Origin: Adiantum capillus-veneris
Lineage: Eukaryota > Streptophyta > Polypodiopsida > Polypodiales > Pteridaceae
Direction of reading: 5' to 3'
DNA length: 64,000 nt
Assembly (NCBI GenBank): GCA_014529385.2
Contig: CM043947.1
Span: 127,534,891 to 127,598,890 of the forward strand
Shown here: positions 11,600 to 22,361 of the stretch, in pieces
Position numbering within the stretch: the first letter of the stretch is position 1
How the letters are laid out: each line of letters starts with the position of its first letter
Notes under the pieces: model-generated
The model's input: only the letters and a program-made list of their open reading frames with translations
Told to the model about the DNA's origin: nothing
Databases searched by the model: none
Made by a program: the position numbers and the translations under genes

Positions 11600-14090
11600 T
11601 GGTCTGACCAATGAATTATATGATGCCTTGCCAGGTTCATCCTCACCTACCTCAGGAGCTCCAAAGAAGAAAACCATGAAGGAAAAATTTGTCGAGATTT
11701 CACCATACTAGTTAGAGGAAGACTCCTTGAAGGAAGCAAAAGTAACCAGGTTGTCAAAAGAATTGCTAGAAAGTCAGTATGTCACTATATACCATGGCTC
11801 ATTCAAAAGAGCACAAGGATCCAAAGTGGAAGTTCAATTGTTGCCAAAGGAAGTTCAAGATCTTGTCAAAGAAGAGTCAACCAAGCTACTATGGGAGAGA
11901 ATTGGCCTTAAAGACTACCTTGAACTGGAGCCTTGTGGTGTGGACTACAAGAGGGATTATGAGCTCATACATATCATCACAGAAGAAGGAAGGGCAACCA
12001 TCTCAGACTTAAATGACTCTCCAATATAGGTGCACACATCACAGAGGACTAAGTTGCTGAAGCCCTAAAGCTGCAAAGAGGAGGAAAACCCATGAGAGAC
12101 CGAGGATTTCCCACATCTGGCATTTTCACTAGTCGGTCAACCTCCTTCTCGAATCTAAAGGAAAGAGAGATAGAGCGCACACTTCGGCTCTATCATCAAC
12201 ACTTTCATTTCACTGCTAAAAGACCTCCCAGGTACACATTTCCAAATCATGTTGTGGCTTCCACATTCACACATGCCTCTAAGAGAGAAGGAGTGACAGA
12301 AGTCGACCACACCCGATATATTTACACAACTCTCACTCATGTGAAAAAGCCAGAGAACATCACCTTCTTGGGATCTCCAGAAGTGCTAACACGGATTGCT
12401 TACCATGCTGTAGGCTAGGCAGAGCATCTACCACCTACCCCGGAGCAAAATCTATGGCTACTGAACAAGAATGCTGATGAAGAAGAAGTGCAGACAAGAG
12501 CTCCACTTGTGGCGACAAGACTGAGGACAAGACAAGTCAATGTCCCCATCCATGAAGCAGCTACTGCAACAAGAGCTGCGAAAAGCGACAAGGAAGAAGA
12601 AGAGTCGGCGAAGGAAGACACTCCTCTTGAAAGAAAGAAGAGATAAAAAGGGAAAGCTAAGGTAGATGATGCAAAAGCCACAAAACGGCCATGCCCTGCA
12701 ATAGTAGTAGAGGAACCAGTCCAAAAAGCAGCAAGAGTAGAAAGAGAGAGGCGGCTTTTGAGCTGGAGATAGGACTCAAAGGGGATTTTAAGAAGAAATG
12801 GAAACCATCTACAAGAAGGATCAAAATTCGAACCAAACACCCCATGTTCGATATGAAGGACGATCCTTGGGCCGCTCGGCTTATAACTTCTCTATCACCA
12901 AGAAGAACGTCAATGGGAGCAAGCCAAGGCACAAGAAAAAGACAATACACCGCCTAGAGAGGACTCACCTAAAGAACAAGTCAACCCTGCTAAAGAGGTT
13001 CCACACTTCTCTTTTCCAAGCGGACCACCACAATCGGAGGACACAACACCACCACAACCAGAGGAGACCACTCCCATTGCTAGCAATATGGAACCAAAAT
13101 TAGAACTGCCCAAAGAAACTACCAATGAGAAATTGGATGAATGAGTCATCCCAATAGAGACACCAAGTACTCAAGCCAACCAACCAGATGAGCCAATCAT
13201 AACCGAGGCTCATGACGCATCAACGGATCAACCTGATGTGAGCAACACAAGAAGGTTGGAGAGTCTGAAAGACATAGATGAATACGCCCAATATGCACAT
13301 GATGTGGTGGACAAAATGAAAGACGCGATCTATGCTCGCCACCAACATCTCCATAGTTTGTATAAACGACTGCGGCTCTCAGATGAAAGGCTCGACATGG
13401 CCAACGTTTGTGTCAAATTGTACTTGAAGAAGCCATGGAATTGAAAGACAAGGAACTACTAAACTAACTCAAAGTCAGCAACGGATTTGGACGCTCTCTA
13501 GACAAGGAATCAACAGCAAGAGCAACAAGTCACAGTGGCCACCTCGGCACTACAAGAGTCTGCTTCCACAAATCCGCCAACTATAGATTTAGCTAAACAT
13601 TGCAAATAATCAGCTGGCACAATCAAAAGCTAAATGCCAAGAGCAAAAATACATTGCTAAACTAGCTCAAGGACAACCCTACAGTAGCCACATTACTGGG
13701 CACATGTGAGGCATATAAAGTAGTGGAACAAAAGGTTAAAGACCTTGAGATGGAGCTAAAGCTAGAGCAAATGCAAAGAAGATGACTCTCCATCGGATTT
13801 ATGCAGCGGGAGGAGAGATATCAAAAGAAAATTGACCGACTAAAGCGGATTTGAGCAAAGCTCAAGTAGCTACCACAACACATGCCACCACACCGAGGGA
13901 AGAACATGTAGATTCCGCAATGCAAGATAAGAACACCCTGCAATTTATGAAGCAACTACCACCGAAGAGGCCAGTCTTCCTGAGATAGTTATTTCTCAAC
14001 AAACCAAAGTGCAAAAGGGTTGACATACCACATCAGACACACAACCAGTCGTAAAGAAACCTAGACAAGCACGTGCCATGTCAACATAGA
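11600..14090 (+). pseudogene. Unknown hydrophilic, coiled-coil protein, decayed
   Basis: Three frames join into one coding path: about 11610-12029, then 12092-12690 with one stop, a short excursion into another frame near 12720-12900, and 12910-13444. The product is rich in Lys, Glu, Thr and Pro, has a basic cluster near 12640-12700, a Pro/Glu/Thr-rich middle (13000-13230), and a C-terminal helical part with HSLYKRLRLSDERLDMANV. Coiled-coil-like sequence with many stops continues to about 14090. I do not recognise the family. Its position after retrotransposon fragments, and its gag-like composition, suggest a structural or accessory ORF of an LTR element. A decayed host gene is the alternative. 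Confidence 0.4.
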
Positions 14091-14248
14091 GGAGATTTTT
14101 ACATCTACACAAAATAGCAGAATAACTAATTGACAAGTGAATTTTCATTTAAGCACAATTAGCAAGATGCACTTGCCCTCCTCGCATTTTGAGGGAGCAA
14201 GTACATCAACTCACAAGACTGTTGCATTGGCTAGGCTAGGACTCGCAA

Positions 14249-14414
14249 GGTAATTTGTGCATAAGCCTGATCATTTTCACATCCCCCTTCAAAGCACTAT
14301 CAACCCATATCAATTCACTACATACACTACCTTGAAAGGTAATTCGTGCATAAGCCTGATCATTTTCACATCCCCCTTCAAAGCACTATCAACCCATATC
14401 AATTCACTACATAC
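14249..14414. repeat. 89-bp tandem duplication
   Basis: The unit beginning GGTAATTTGTGCATAAGCC at 14249 recurs at 14338 as GGTAATTCGTGCATAAGCC and runs to CACTACATACA in both copies. The second copy ends near 14414. The two copies differ at only a few bases, so the event is recent. It lies between the decayed coding region ending near 14090 and the LIR1 3' flank. Confidence 0.85.
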
Positions 14415-14599
14415 ATAGAGAAGCTAATCTTGGGCATTTCACTAAGAGAGAAAATTCTGGGGCTACTTATTGCCCTATGGTTACTTTCTTTTGAAAATTA
14501 TTCGTTGAAGATAAGCCCAAAACTTCCAAATTTCTATGGTTTTGCAAGATTAATTCGCCAAAAAATACACATAACTGCCATTTTGGCAAAATTACAAAA

Positions 14600-15100
14600 A
14601 TTCATTTTATAAAGGTTTATGGACAAGATATATTCATCAAGCCATCTACACTTAGAAATTCTTTAAGGGGTCTTAATTGTTACCTTGAAAGGGACCATCT
14701 GACTCATATTGAGGAGAGCTGAGACCAGAAAGCTACGTTAGTACATCCAAAGCCGAAAGCGACAAGTCGAAGGAAAACAAACAGAACTGTTACAGAAGCA
14801 CATATAAGTTGACACCACAACTTGCAAGCTGGCAATTTTACAGCACATAACTGTACGCCAATGCCAAGTACAGTGAATGCTTACACATTTAGTACAACAA
14901 TGATACACCCTTCCACAGCTTAATCACAGCAGTAAGGGGCCTTGATGACATGTTTTCCACTCATAATTCAAAGAAGAGATCTGGCCAGATAGCTTCCACG
15001 CATAAACGCTGCGCAATCTTGTATGTGAATCAGCATAATCTGCCTGGCTAAGAAACTGTTGATAAGGAGCTGAACAAACAACAGCAAACAGTTCCTGACT
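14600..15100 (-). other. LIR1 3' flank
   Basis: There is no open reading frame or repeat of note. The first few hundred bases downstream of the LIR1 stop codon should hold its 3' untranslated region. I cannot fix a polyadenylation site from sequence alone. Confidence 0.4.
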
Positions 15101-15745
15101 TCACTTCTTGGCCGCTGCCTTCTCCGGGAAAACACCAGTTTGGTACTCTGGCTCGCAAAACTCACCTCCGAGGTCATCGCAAGCCTCTCCAGGAAAGACA
15201 CTGCATCAAAAATCTCTAACTCAGAAGCGAAGTAAAAATACACACAGGAATGCGCCACACACACAGCCTCTTGTTTTCCTTGTAATCCACGTACTCCCGA
15301 TCCGGACCACTCCCAGCCTTCGACGAAGATTGTTGCTTGGGAGCAGAGGCAGAGCCCTTCACCTCAGGGCCAACACCATCAACTTCACATGCTTCACCAC
15401 CGAGCTCTTCACAAGCCTCAGCAGGGAAAACCCTGCAAATACGCACACATGGCCAGACATAGCAAAATGGCATCAATAATGGATCCTCATCAGAAAAGCC
15501 AGAAAATGAGCTGATGGTCCCAAACTGATCACATACGATTTCTTCGCATCGTAGGTAACATAATCCTGATCTTGTTGCTGTGCACGAAGAAGTGGGCGCC
15601 GCTTCTGTTGCAGAGATCTTGAAGAAAACAAGGGGAGGGGACTGGTACACCTCACATTTGTGGAGGTGTAGCGCAGGAATGCAGCACAGGGAGTCAATGC
15701 AGCAGCAGTGGCAGCGGGGCTAGTGAGCAGCGCTGCGCCTTGCAT
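15101..15745 (-). CDS. LIR1: Light-regulated protein 1 (LIR1), chloroplastic; three exons
   Basis: Exons on the minus strand are 15745-15537, 15432-15268 and 15200-15101, giving 157 residues with stop TGA at 15103-15101. Residues 1 to about 55 are Ala/Ser/Thr/Arg-rich and lack acids, as in a chloroplast transit peptide. Exon 2 opens with VFPAEACEELGGEAC and exon 3 with VFPGEACDDLGGEFCEPEYQ, the paired Cys motifs that define LIR1, and DREYVDYKENK precedes the second. Known family role: LIR1 is a light-induced protein that binds ferredoxin-NADP reductase and promotes its thylakoid attachment with TROL. Both introns are phase 2 and each follows a Ser codon. Intron 1 is GT-AG (donor TC|GTATGT). 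Intron 2 fits best with a GC donor (AG|GCTGTG); a GT donor 3 bp downstream would add one residue. No stops or frameshifts. Confidence 0.93.
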
Positions 15746-16000
15746 GATGATGCAGGGAATGCAGAGATTAATTACCCGCTAATCTTTGATAATCACTCTT
15801 GACTCCTGAAAACCCACTAAAAGAAGAGCTTCCTCGATGCCGAAACTGTCTGGTGTTGGCTATGGCTACCTTCTTGCCCGAATTGAGATATGCGCCACAT
15901 AGGCGAATTGCTCCCTTTTGTATGGAAGTCGTCTGATCCATAACACTTGTAACCTTGAAATCTGCCAACGTGTAAAAATCTCATCTCAATCCCATATCTC
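15746..16000 (-). promoter_or_regulatory. LIR1 upstream region with a CCA1-type site and ACGT core
   Basis: About 230 bp upstream of the LIR1 start codon, AAAAATCT (15974-15981) matches exactly the CCA1/LHY-binding sequence AA(C/A)AATCT known from light- and clock-controlled plant promoters. It directly adjoins AACGTGT (15967-15973), a bZIP/bHLH-type ACGT core. GATAA (I-box core) occurs near 15788. LIR1 is light- and clock-regulated in flowering plants, so these are sensible sites. Their function here is inference, and no clear TATA box was assigned. Confidence 0.4.
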
Positions 16001-16340
16001 ATGACTCATGTCCGGACATACAAAAACAAATATGGAATTCAAAAGAACGAAGGTGTCCTTTCCCGGCCGTCAAATGTCCACGGTGACGGAGGCCAGACAA
16101 TGACAGTTGAAGCGATTCCCTATAGCGACAATGACCCTCGAGCAAATTCCGGCTTGTGACAACGACACATGGGCTTGCATGTGTTGATGTGTCAACGTAG
16201 TACATGTTGTTGCAGGCTTACGTTCCAAGTGCTGAGGTGGCAAGCGTCGGAGCATGCAGGTCTCATATTACGCATTTTGATTGCCAGTAAATGGATAGCC
16301 CAGATTGGCCGACCCCTCTCCTAGACTTTGACAATCTAAT

Positions 16341-16660
16341 AATGGTTGTAAATAAATATGTATAAAGTTCTCCTTGTTCCCTTCCTCACGCTCATGATGA
16401 TAAATAAAAATGAAACTTGGGTGCCACCCAACGAGCATTAAGTGAGTTGGTTGAGCCTTCGCTATATAACCCCAAGGTTGTGGGTTTGAAGTTCATGGGT
16501 TGTGTATGATGGGTGCTACCAACTATCCATTAGGAGACTTGTTCCCAATGTATGGCTTGTGGGTGTGATGTGTATAGCAAGTCCGGTTGTAAATATACAA
16601 ATATGTATATCGTTCTCCCTGCTACCTTCCTCGTGTTGATGGTGAAAAACAATTGAGTGC
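16341..16660 (+). mobile_element. tRNA-derived SINE with a truncated second copy in front
   Basis: A tRNA-like head has an A box (TGAGTTGGTTGAGCC, within 16441-16457) and a B box (GGTTTGAAGTTC, within 16481-16495) at tRNA-like spacing, which is an RNA polymerase III internal promoter. The tail region GGTTGTAAATA...GTTCTCC...CCTTCCTC at about 16584-16658 recurs at about 16343-16410, just before the head. The structure is therefore a 3' fragment of one copy followed by a fuller copy. No protein is encoded, as expected for a SINE mobilised by a LINE. Exact ends are uncertain. Confidence 0.6.
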
Positions 16661-17299
16661 CTAGAATATGGTAGCAAATGAAACATGGCCGCCGCATAGG
16701 GTTACACTCTCCCAAGACAAGGCGTTGCAGCCATGGGAGCTCAAGCACAACTCAGATAGTAAGCAGAGGGCCAAGGCATGAAAGCTTGAGAGCAATGCAG
16801 GCAGCAAGGCCATGGAAATTGTCAACTACAAATGGCAAGGCAGTCGTTACATTTGGTCAATCAAGACCTACCATCCAAAAGTTCCTAAAATTGGCACTAA
16901 TGTGGCTACCAACAAAGTCTACCTACTCTGCCTAAATTGGCACCGAGTAAAATTGAGTCACCTATTTCCGAGCTCGTCGAACATTATCGGTTATGTTGTT
17001 ATGCAATAGCCACTGTTGATGTAGTGTGTAACCGGCCTAAGAAAGAAGACTATGGCTCCTCAAATTGCTAGGCTTCTTGATGAGCCTTTGGAATAATGTC
17101 TAGTTCTTGATGACTACCTTATGAACTCTACATAATGTATTGGGAATTTTCAATTTCTTATATATTACTTGTCTAGTAAGAATCTCTTTGACAAGGAACT
17201 CTTCCTATTCACATCCCATATGGGGGTATGAAACTCATCCACACAAGAAAGTGAGTAAATATTTTCCCTCTCTCTAGCTAGAAGATTATCTCCCCTGAA
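16661..17299. other. No recognised feature
   Basis: I see only short, unrelated open frames and no recognisable motif. It may be the 5' part of the LINE whose reverse transcriptase begins near 17300. Confidence 0.3.
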
Positions 17300-18110
17300 G
17301 GACTACTTCATTTTAAATGAACAAAAGAAGTTCAATGAAGGCAGATTCATCCTTCATTCTATAGTTGCTTTGTGGGAAGCGGTTGAACATGCAAAGGACT
17401 CTTAATTAGATTGCATCTTTATCATTGCCTTTTATATGGCATATGACCAAGTGAAGTGGCATTGTATTTTTCAATCTCTCCAAGATGAGCCCACGACATG
17501 AAGTTGGTCAAGTCTTTTATCATATTTGTGCACATTTTTGTTTGATAAATCCATGGCCACATCTTTTGTTAATGGAACTCTCATAGATCCTATCCCTCTC
17601 TAGAAGTCCATGGTAAATCCATGGCCACAACTTTTGTTAATGGCTCTCTAGAAGTCCATTAGGCAAGGTTTTCCATTGTGACCCTTCTTGTATGTTGTAG
17701 TCTCAAAGGCATTAGGATGGCTTTTGTCAGATTACATGAACAAAGATTTTAAAGGTATTTGCATCGTTGGAGCTTGGAAGGACCTCTTTCTATAACAATC
17801 TACACATGATACAAACTATGTTATGTTAATAGAAGAACATATTGCTTTTGACCATGCCTTAACCTTTATGCTTGACTAGTGGCTTTATCATTAATCACAA
17901 TTAGATAGGTTTTAAGACTGCTCGCAACAAAGCAGCTAAGAGCATATTAGGTATTATGGTAAAAATCTCGCATTATGGGAATCTCCAAATCAAGAATATT
18001 CATGTAATTTTGGAATTTCCCACTTAAAGTGGGAAAAAATGAGGTAATCATGTTCAACTACGGTTGGTAGCTATAGATGATAATCCTATGAATTATGGTG
18101 TTGATAAACA
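17300..18110 (+). pseudogene. LINE reverse transcriptase fragment
   Basis: Recognisable non-LTR reverse transcriptase blocks occur in order: EGRFILHSIVALWEAVEHAKDS (about 17335-17400), an AYDQVKWHCIFQSLQ block matching the usual KAYDRVEW (about 17440-17485), a SIRQGFPL block matching SIRQGCPLAP (about 17655-17680), and sequence leading to the expected FADD region, where only DDTNYVML-like remains survive. The blocks share one frame broken by stops. A local duplication at 17546-17660 repeats AAATCCATGGCCACA. It is unlike the LINE at 53251-58440. Confidence 0.7.
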
Positions 18111-18589
18111 CCAAAACTTAAGTGAATACATAGGGTGGAATTAGAAGTAACCCATGAATTAATTCAATCAAAGAAGATAAAACCACCGTTCTTGTTTATG
18201 AAATTGAGTAGTACAGTGAAAATAAACTCCCATAAATCTATTCCTCATTTGATGCAATATCAAGCCTTTGATTCAAACATGGTTGATGTACACGGGTCAG
18301 CCTTGCTTTGGCTTTTAGAGCATACCTTTTAGGATTTTAATTTTAGAAAATGTCCCTTGTTTGTTTGGTCTCCAAGACCAAACAATTACATCTTTTCCCA
18401 CACTTAGTAGTCCCTATAGTTTATAGCCCAAAAACCCTTCCAACAATTAGTGTAAACTTGAACATCTGTCACAAGTTGACCAATATTGAATGAAAAGCTT
18501 TCTATATTTTGGTGATGTAGGTTCTTTGTCAATGTCTAAAAAAGCCATGATAAGCCAAACAGGGTATATTTCGTATCACTTGGTAGTAG

Positions 18590-20645
18590 CATTACGAAGT
18601 CACCCTATTGCACATCAATCATGGGGTCAAATTCTTCCCTTGGTACCTTCGGTCTTGCATTTCAAAACATTTGGGTGTTTCTGTTATGCACATATTCCTG
18701 ATTCACAAAGAACAAAGTTAGAAGCCAAAAGCAAGAAGTGCGTATTTCTCAGATACAGTGAAGAGTCTAAGGCTTATAGACTCTATGATCCAGAGGCAAA
18801 GAAAATACTCACTAGTCGGGATGTGGTATTTGAAGAAGGGCCACATACGGTGGAGAAACCAGGTTCGTCCACTTTCTCATCAAATGAAAAAATAACTCAC
18901 CATGTGCCAGATCAAAGTCGGGCAAAAAATCAAGAGGAGGAGTTTTTCTATGAGGACAACTCAAATAAATCTAACCAACCTGTTGCAGCATCACAGGAAA
19001 AGCCACTACCAAAGTGTGCTCAACAGCTTTTTGACGCTCGAAAGCCTCAAGTTCACAGTCCTCATGAAGAGAAGGGGGGTTTGCGACGATCAAAGAGAAT
19101 AGAGGAGCAAAGGAGAGCCTCCAAACACATTGTCAACATGGCTCTCATGACAAAAATTGTGGGCTCTGTGAAGGAGCCAGCCTCCGTCGACGAGATCATG
19201 GCCGATCCAAAGTGGAAGGAAGCGATGCAGTCTGAATACGATAGCATCACGAAGAATGACACTTGGGAAGTAGTGGATTGGCCTCCAAAGAAGAAAGTCA
19301 TCGGCACAAAATGGGTGTACAAGCTCAAGCATAAAGCTGATGGATCTCTGCAAAAGTACAAAGCCAGGTTAGTAGAACAAGGATTCTCTCAAGTCAAAGG
19401 GTTTGATGTTGGTGACACCTTCGCTCCCACAGCTCGAATGACAACTATTCATCTTATGCTTGCTCTTGCTATCTATTTATGGGTTGTTTACCAAATGGAT
19501 GTTGTGTTTGCATTTTTGAATGGAATTCTCAAGGAGGAGGTGTATATTGAGCAACCACCGGTGTTTGAGACGCCCCATTAAAAACATAAGGTTTGCAGAT
19601 TGAAGAAGGCTTTATATGGCTTGAAACAGTCTCCAAGAGCATGGTATGTCAGAATTGATAAATTTTTAGAAAAACTTGGCTTTAGAAGAAGTGCTTCTAC
19701 AGCAAATTTATATGTGCTTAGAGAGAATTGCAAACAAGTCATTATTATCTTGTATGTCGATGACTTGATAATCACGGGTGACCACAAAGAGCTCATCCAA
19801 CAAACTCGTGAGAGTTTGAGTTGTGAATTCGAAATGACAGACTTAGGTTTGTTGCATTATTGTTTGCGGATTGAGGTTTGGAAATCCTCAAAAGGCATCT
19901 TCATCTCTCAACAAAAGTATGCAACAAAGATCCTATAAAGCTTTTGGCATGATGGATTGCAAACCTGTGAGCACTCCAATGGAGGTAAATGCAAAACGCT
20001 CCATGGAAGATTCTTCTCCCTTAGTCGACAGTAAAAAGTACAGAAAACTTGTGGGAAGCTTAATTTTCTTGTGCAACACTAGGCCAGATACTTCTTTTGT
20101 AGTAGGTGTTTTAAACAGGTTTTCCAACGAGCCAAGAGAATCTCATTGGAAGGTAGGTATGTGAGTTCTTCAGTACATCAAAGGTACTTTGGGCCATGGC
20201 ATTGCCTATGGCATTGGCATAAATACTCTTAGTGGGTGTTGTGACTCTGATTGGATAGGATATTGTGACTCTAGAAAGTCAGTTTCTGGATTTGTTTCTC
20301 ACTTGGTTCTGGAGTGTTTTCTTGGATTAGCAGAAGCAGCCAACCGTCGCTCTTTCTTCAACAGAAGTAGAGTATAAAGCTGCTTGTTTTGCAGCTTGTG
20401 AAGCAGTTTGGCTAAGGGGAGTCCTCATGGACGTAGGTGTTTCTCTTGATTCAGCAACAACATTTCAATGCGACAACCAGAGTTGCATGGCGATTGCCAA
20501 GAACCCGTCTTCCATGCACGCACAAAGCATATTGAGATATCTTTACCAAAGCTCTAGGGAAAGACCAGCTACTTCGACATTTTCATCAACTTGGAGTTGG
20601 CACACGGCCAACATAGAGCATCTTCGGGTGTTCATTGAGGGGGGG
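18590..20645 (+). pseudogene. Ty1/copia pol, 3' half: integrase C-terminus, reverse transcriptase, RNase H
   Basis: The open frame 18490-19581 carries the integrase C-terminal block (FKTFGCFCYAHIPDSQRTKL, KCVFLRYSEESKAYRLYDP, SRDVVFEE), a charged linker and the reverse transcriptase start (WKEAMQSEYDSITKNDTWEVV, GTKWVYKLKHKADGS). After a TAA at 19579 the same frame continues with KKALYGLKQSPRAWY and ILYVDDLIITG, an intact YVDD catalytic box. A frameshift near 19937 leads to RNase H (DSDWIGYCDSRKS). The end of RNase H has an internal deletion: sequence for KHIEI joins directly to DIFTKAL near 20528-20545. A 5' LTR, gag and most of integrase are missing. Confidence 0.9.
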
Positions 20646-21444
20646 TGTTGGTATACTTGCAATGCCCACTTCTCTCAGTTTTTCCACCACAATATATGTT
20701 GCACAGTTTGTAAGGCCCCCATATGAGGAGAAGCCAATGGTGAGCCAATGGTGCACACATATTTGGTGGATTCCAACTTTGCATTGATGAGATCTCTACT
20801 TGTGATCGTGGATGATACAAAGTAAATTCAGGGCCAACTTTGGGGCCTCGGGGATGGAAGCCCCCGAGAATTTTTATTCCTTTTGCCAAAATATTCCTTT
20901 TCGTCGGAATATCTTGGCCCGGAAGACAATAAAAAATGGGCCGTCCGGAGTGGCCGGTGGTCCGTGGTCTTTGGCCGGTGGTCGAGTTTTAGGAAGACTT
21001 GTCTACCCAAAAGCGGCTACACATGGGCGCATGGGAGAGTCCAACTCGAACTTGGCTACATAAGGGCGACAGCACATGGGCATCTAGAGGCTCCCTTTCA
21101 TCTAAATAAGGAGGCCTTCTCATGAGTAATTCGATAGAATGGTGTGCACACTTGACGCACAAAACACATCCTTGTGTAAGGACTGTTAATCCCTTGTATT
21201 CCTACTTGCTCTAGTTGTCTAAATCGCCACCTAAGCTCTACCTTGAGAACGCATGGGTGGATGATGCCATCACTTTGTAATAGTGTGCTAATCTAAAGTT
21301 TTTAATTTTCCACTAATTTACTTTGCATCGTATCCCTCTCTACTCTCCTTGCTACCAGATACTTATTGTATTCCGCATTTCTTACACTTTATACCACCAC
21401 AAGTGGAATTTTCATCGGTTCTACACACACAACCAACACCAACA
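20646..21444 (+). mobile_element. 3' LTR of the copia element (799 bp) and its polypurine tract
   Basis: The LTR begins TGTTGGTATACTT immediately after the polypurine tract TGAGGGGGGG (about 20636-20645) and ends CCAACACCAACA, so it has TG...CA ends and a short terminal inverted repeat TGTTGGT/ACCAACA. It directly follows the RNase H end of the copia pol. A TATA-like CTAAATAAGG lies near 21101. No matching 5' LTR lies in the window, so the element is 5'-truncated or rearranged, and a target duplication cannot be tested. Confidence 0.8.
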
Positions 21445-21826
21445 ATTTCATTGTCAAATAACATGTGCACTTCCTCCCTAAATTGTAAGTTCGTCCCTGC
21501 AAATAAAAAAGATGAAATTGTTAGATGCAAAATCATAGAGAAATTATATAAAAATTATATACAAAAGAATGTTAGAAAAGTTGAAGCTTAAAACCACAAT
21601 ATACGTACTACAATAGACTATAGGTTAGAGAAGTGATGGATCTTTAGAACATATAATCCATGATACTTTAGGTTGGATAAGTGGTGGAGCTTGAGACCAA
21701 ATAAATCATGATACTTGTGGTTAGGCATATAGTGGAGCTTGAGATCAATGAATCATTGATACTAGGGATGATATTTGAAGATATAATGGAAGTTTGTAGC
21801 CATGTAGTGTGTCTATCTCTGTTTCT
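21445..21826. other. Degenerate repeats related to the neighbouring minisatellite
   Basis: Phrases such as TGGTGGAGCTTGAGA and ATCATGATACT recur at irregular intervals, suggesting decayed units of the 50-bp minisatellite that is clearer at 21827-21918. No coding sequence. Confidence 0.45.
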
Positions 21827-21918
21827 ATGCTTCAATGGAGCTTAGCTTGGACAAGTGGTGGACCTTATGGCTCTCTACGCTTCAATGGAGCATAGCTTGT
21901 ACAAGTAGTGGATGTTAT
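21827..21918. repeat. 50-bp minisatellite, left fragment
   Basis: About two units of a 50-bp repeat (TGGAGCTTAGCTTGGACAAG, then TGGTGGACCTTATGGCTCTC) abut the left end of the hAT transposon. The last 8 bases are the hAT target duplication, and the interrupted unit continues at 38863. The same repeat forms a longer array at 47770-47975. Confidence 0.75.
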
Positions 21919-22165
21919 TAGGGATTTAATATTTACGTAATTACGACAAATTTTGTGTGATCACAAGGTCTTATTGACCATTTACATGATTACACTAAAC
22001 ATGATCACAAAGAATCCAGTTAAGGGCAACCTGGAAACCCACTAAAATCCCGCTGGGCTTTCTAGTATTCCTAGTGGGCCTGCCGGGCTTTTTCATTTTC
22101 CCTGCGGGCTCGTCGAGAATAGTGGAAAGCTTGGCGGGCCCGTAGAATTATATATATATGGGCCC
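21919..22165 (+). repeat. hAT left terminal and subterminal region
   Basis: The terminal repeat is followed by an AT-rich stretch with GTGTGATCAC, then a run of GC-rich motifs between 22050 and 22165: CCCGCTGGGC, CCTGCCGGGC, CCTGCGGGC, GGCGGGCCCG and GGGCCCGATTGGGCCCG. Subterminal repeats are known hAT transposase binding sites in Ac and related elements. Assigning that role to these motifs is inference. Confidence 0.6.
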
Positions 22166-22200
22166 GATTGGGCCCGTTGGGTGTTATTTCTTTGTTTCAT

Positions 22201-22317
<117 letters not shown>

Positions 22318-22361
22318 GTCGATCGCCTTTGTAGGTACGTCGAGAGGAGAGAGGGAGAGAG

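Noticed and set aside
20812-21125. Overlapping small open frames in the copia 3' LTR
   Set aside because: They lie wholly within a well-bounded LTR, overlap one another and lack homology to any domain.
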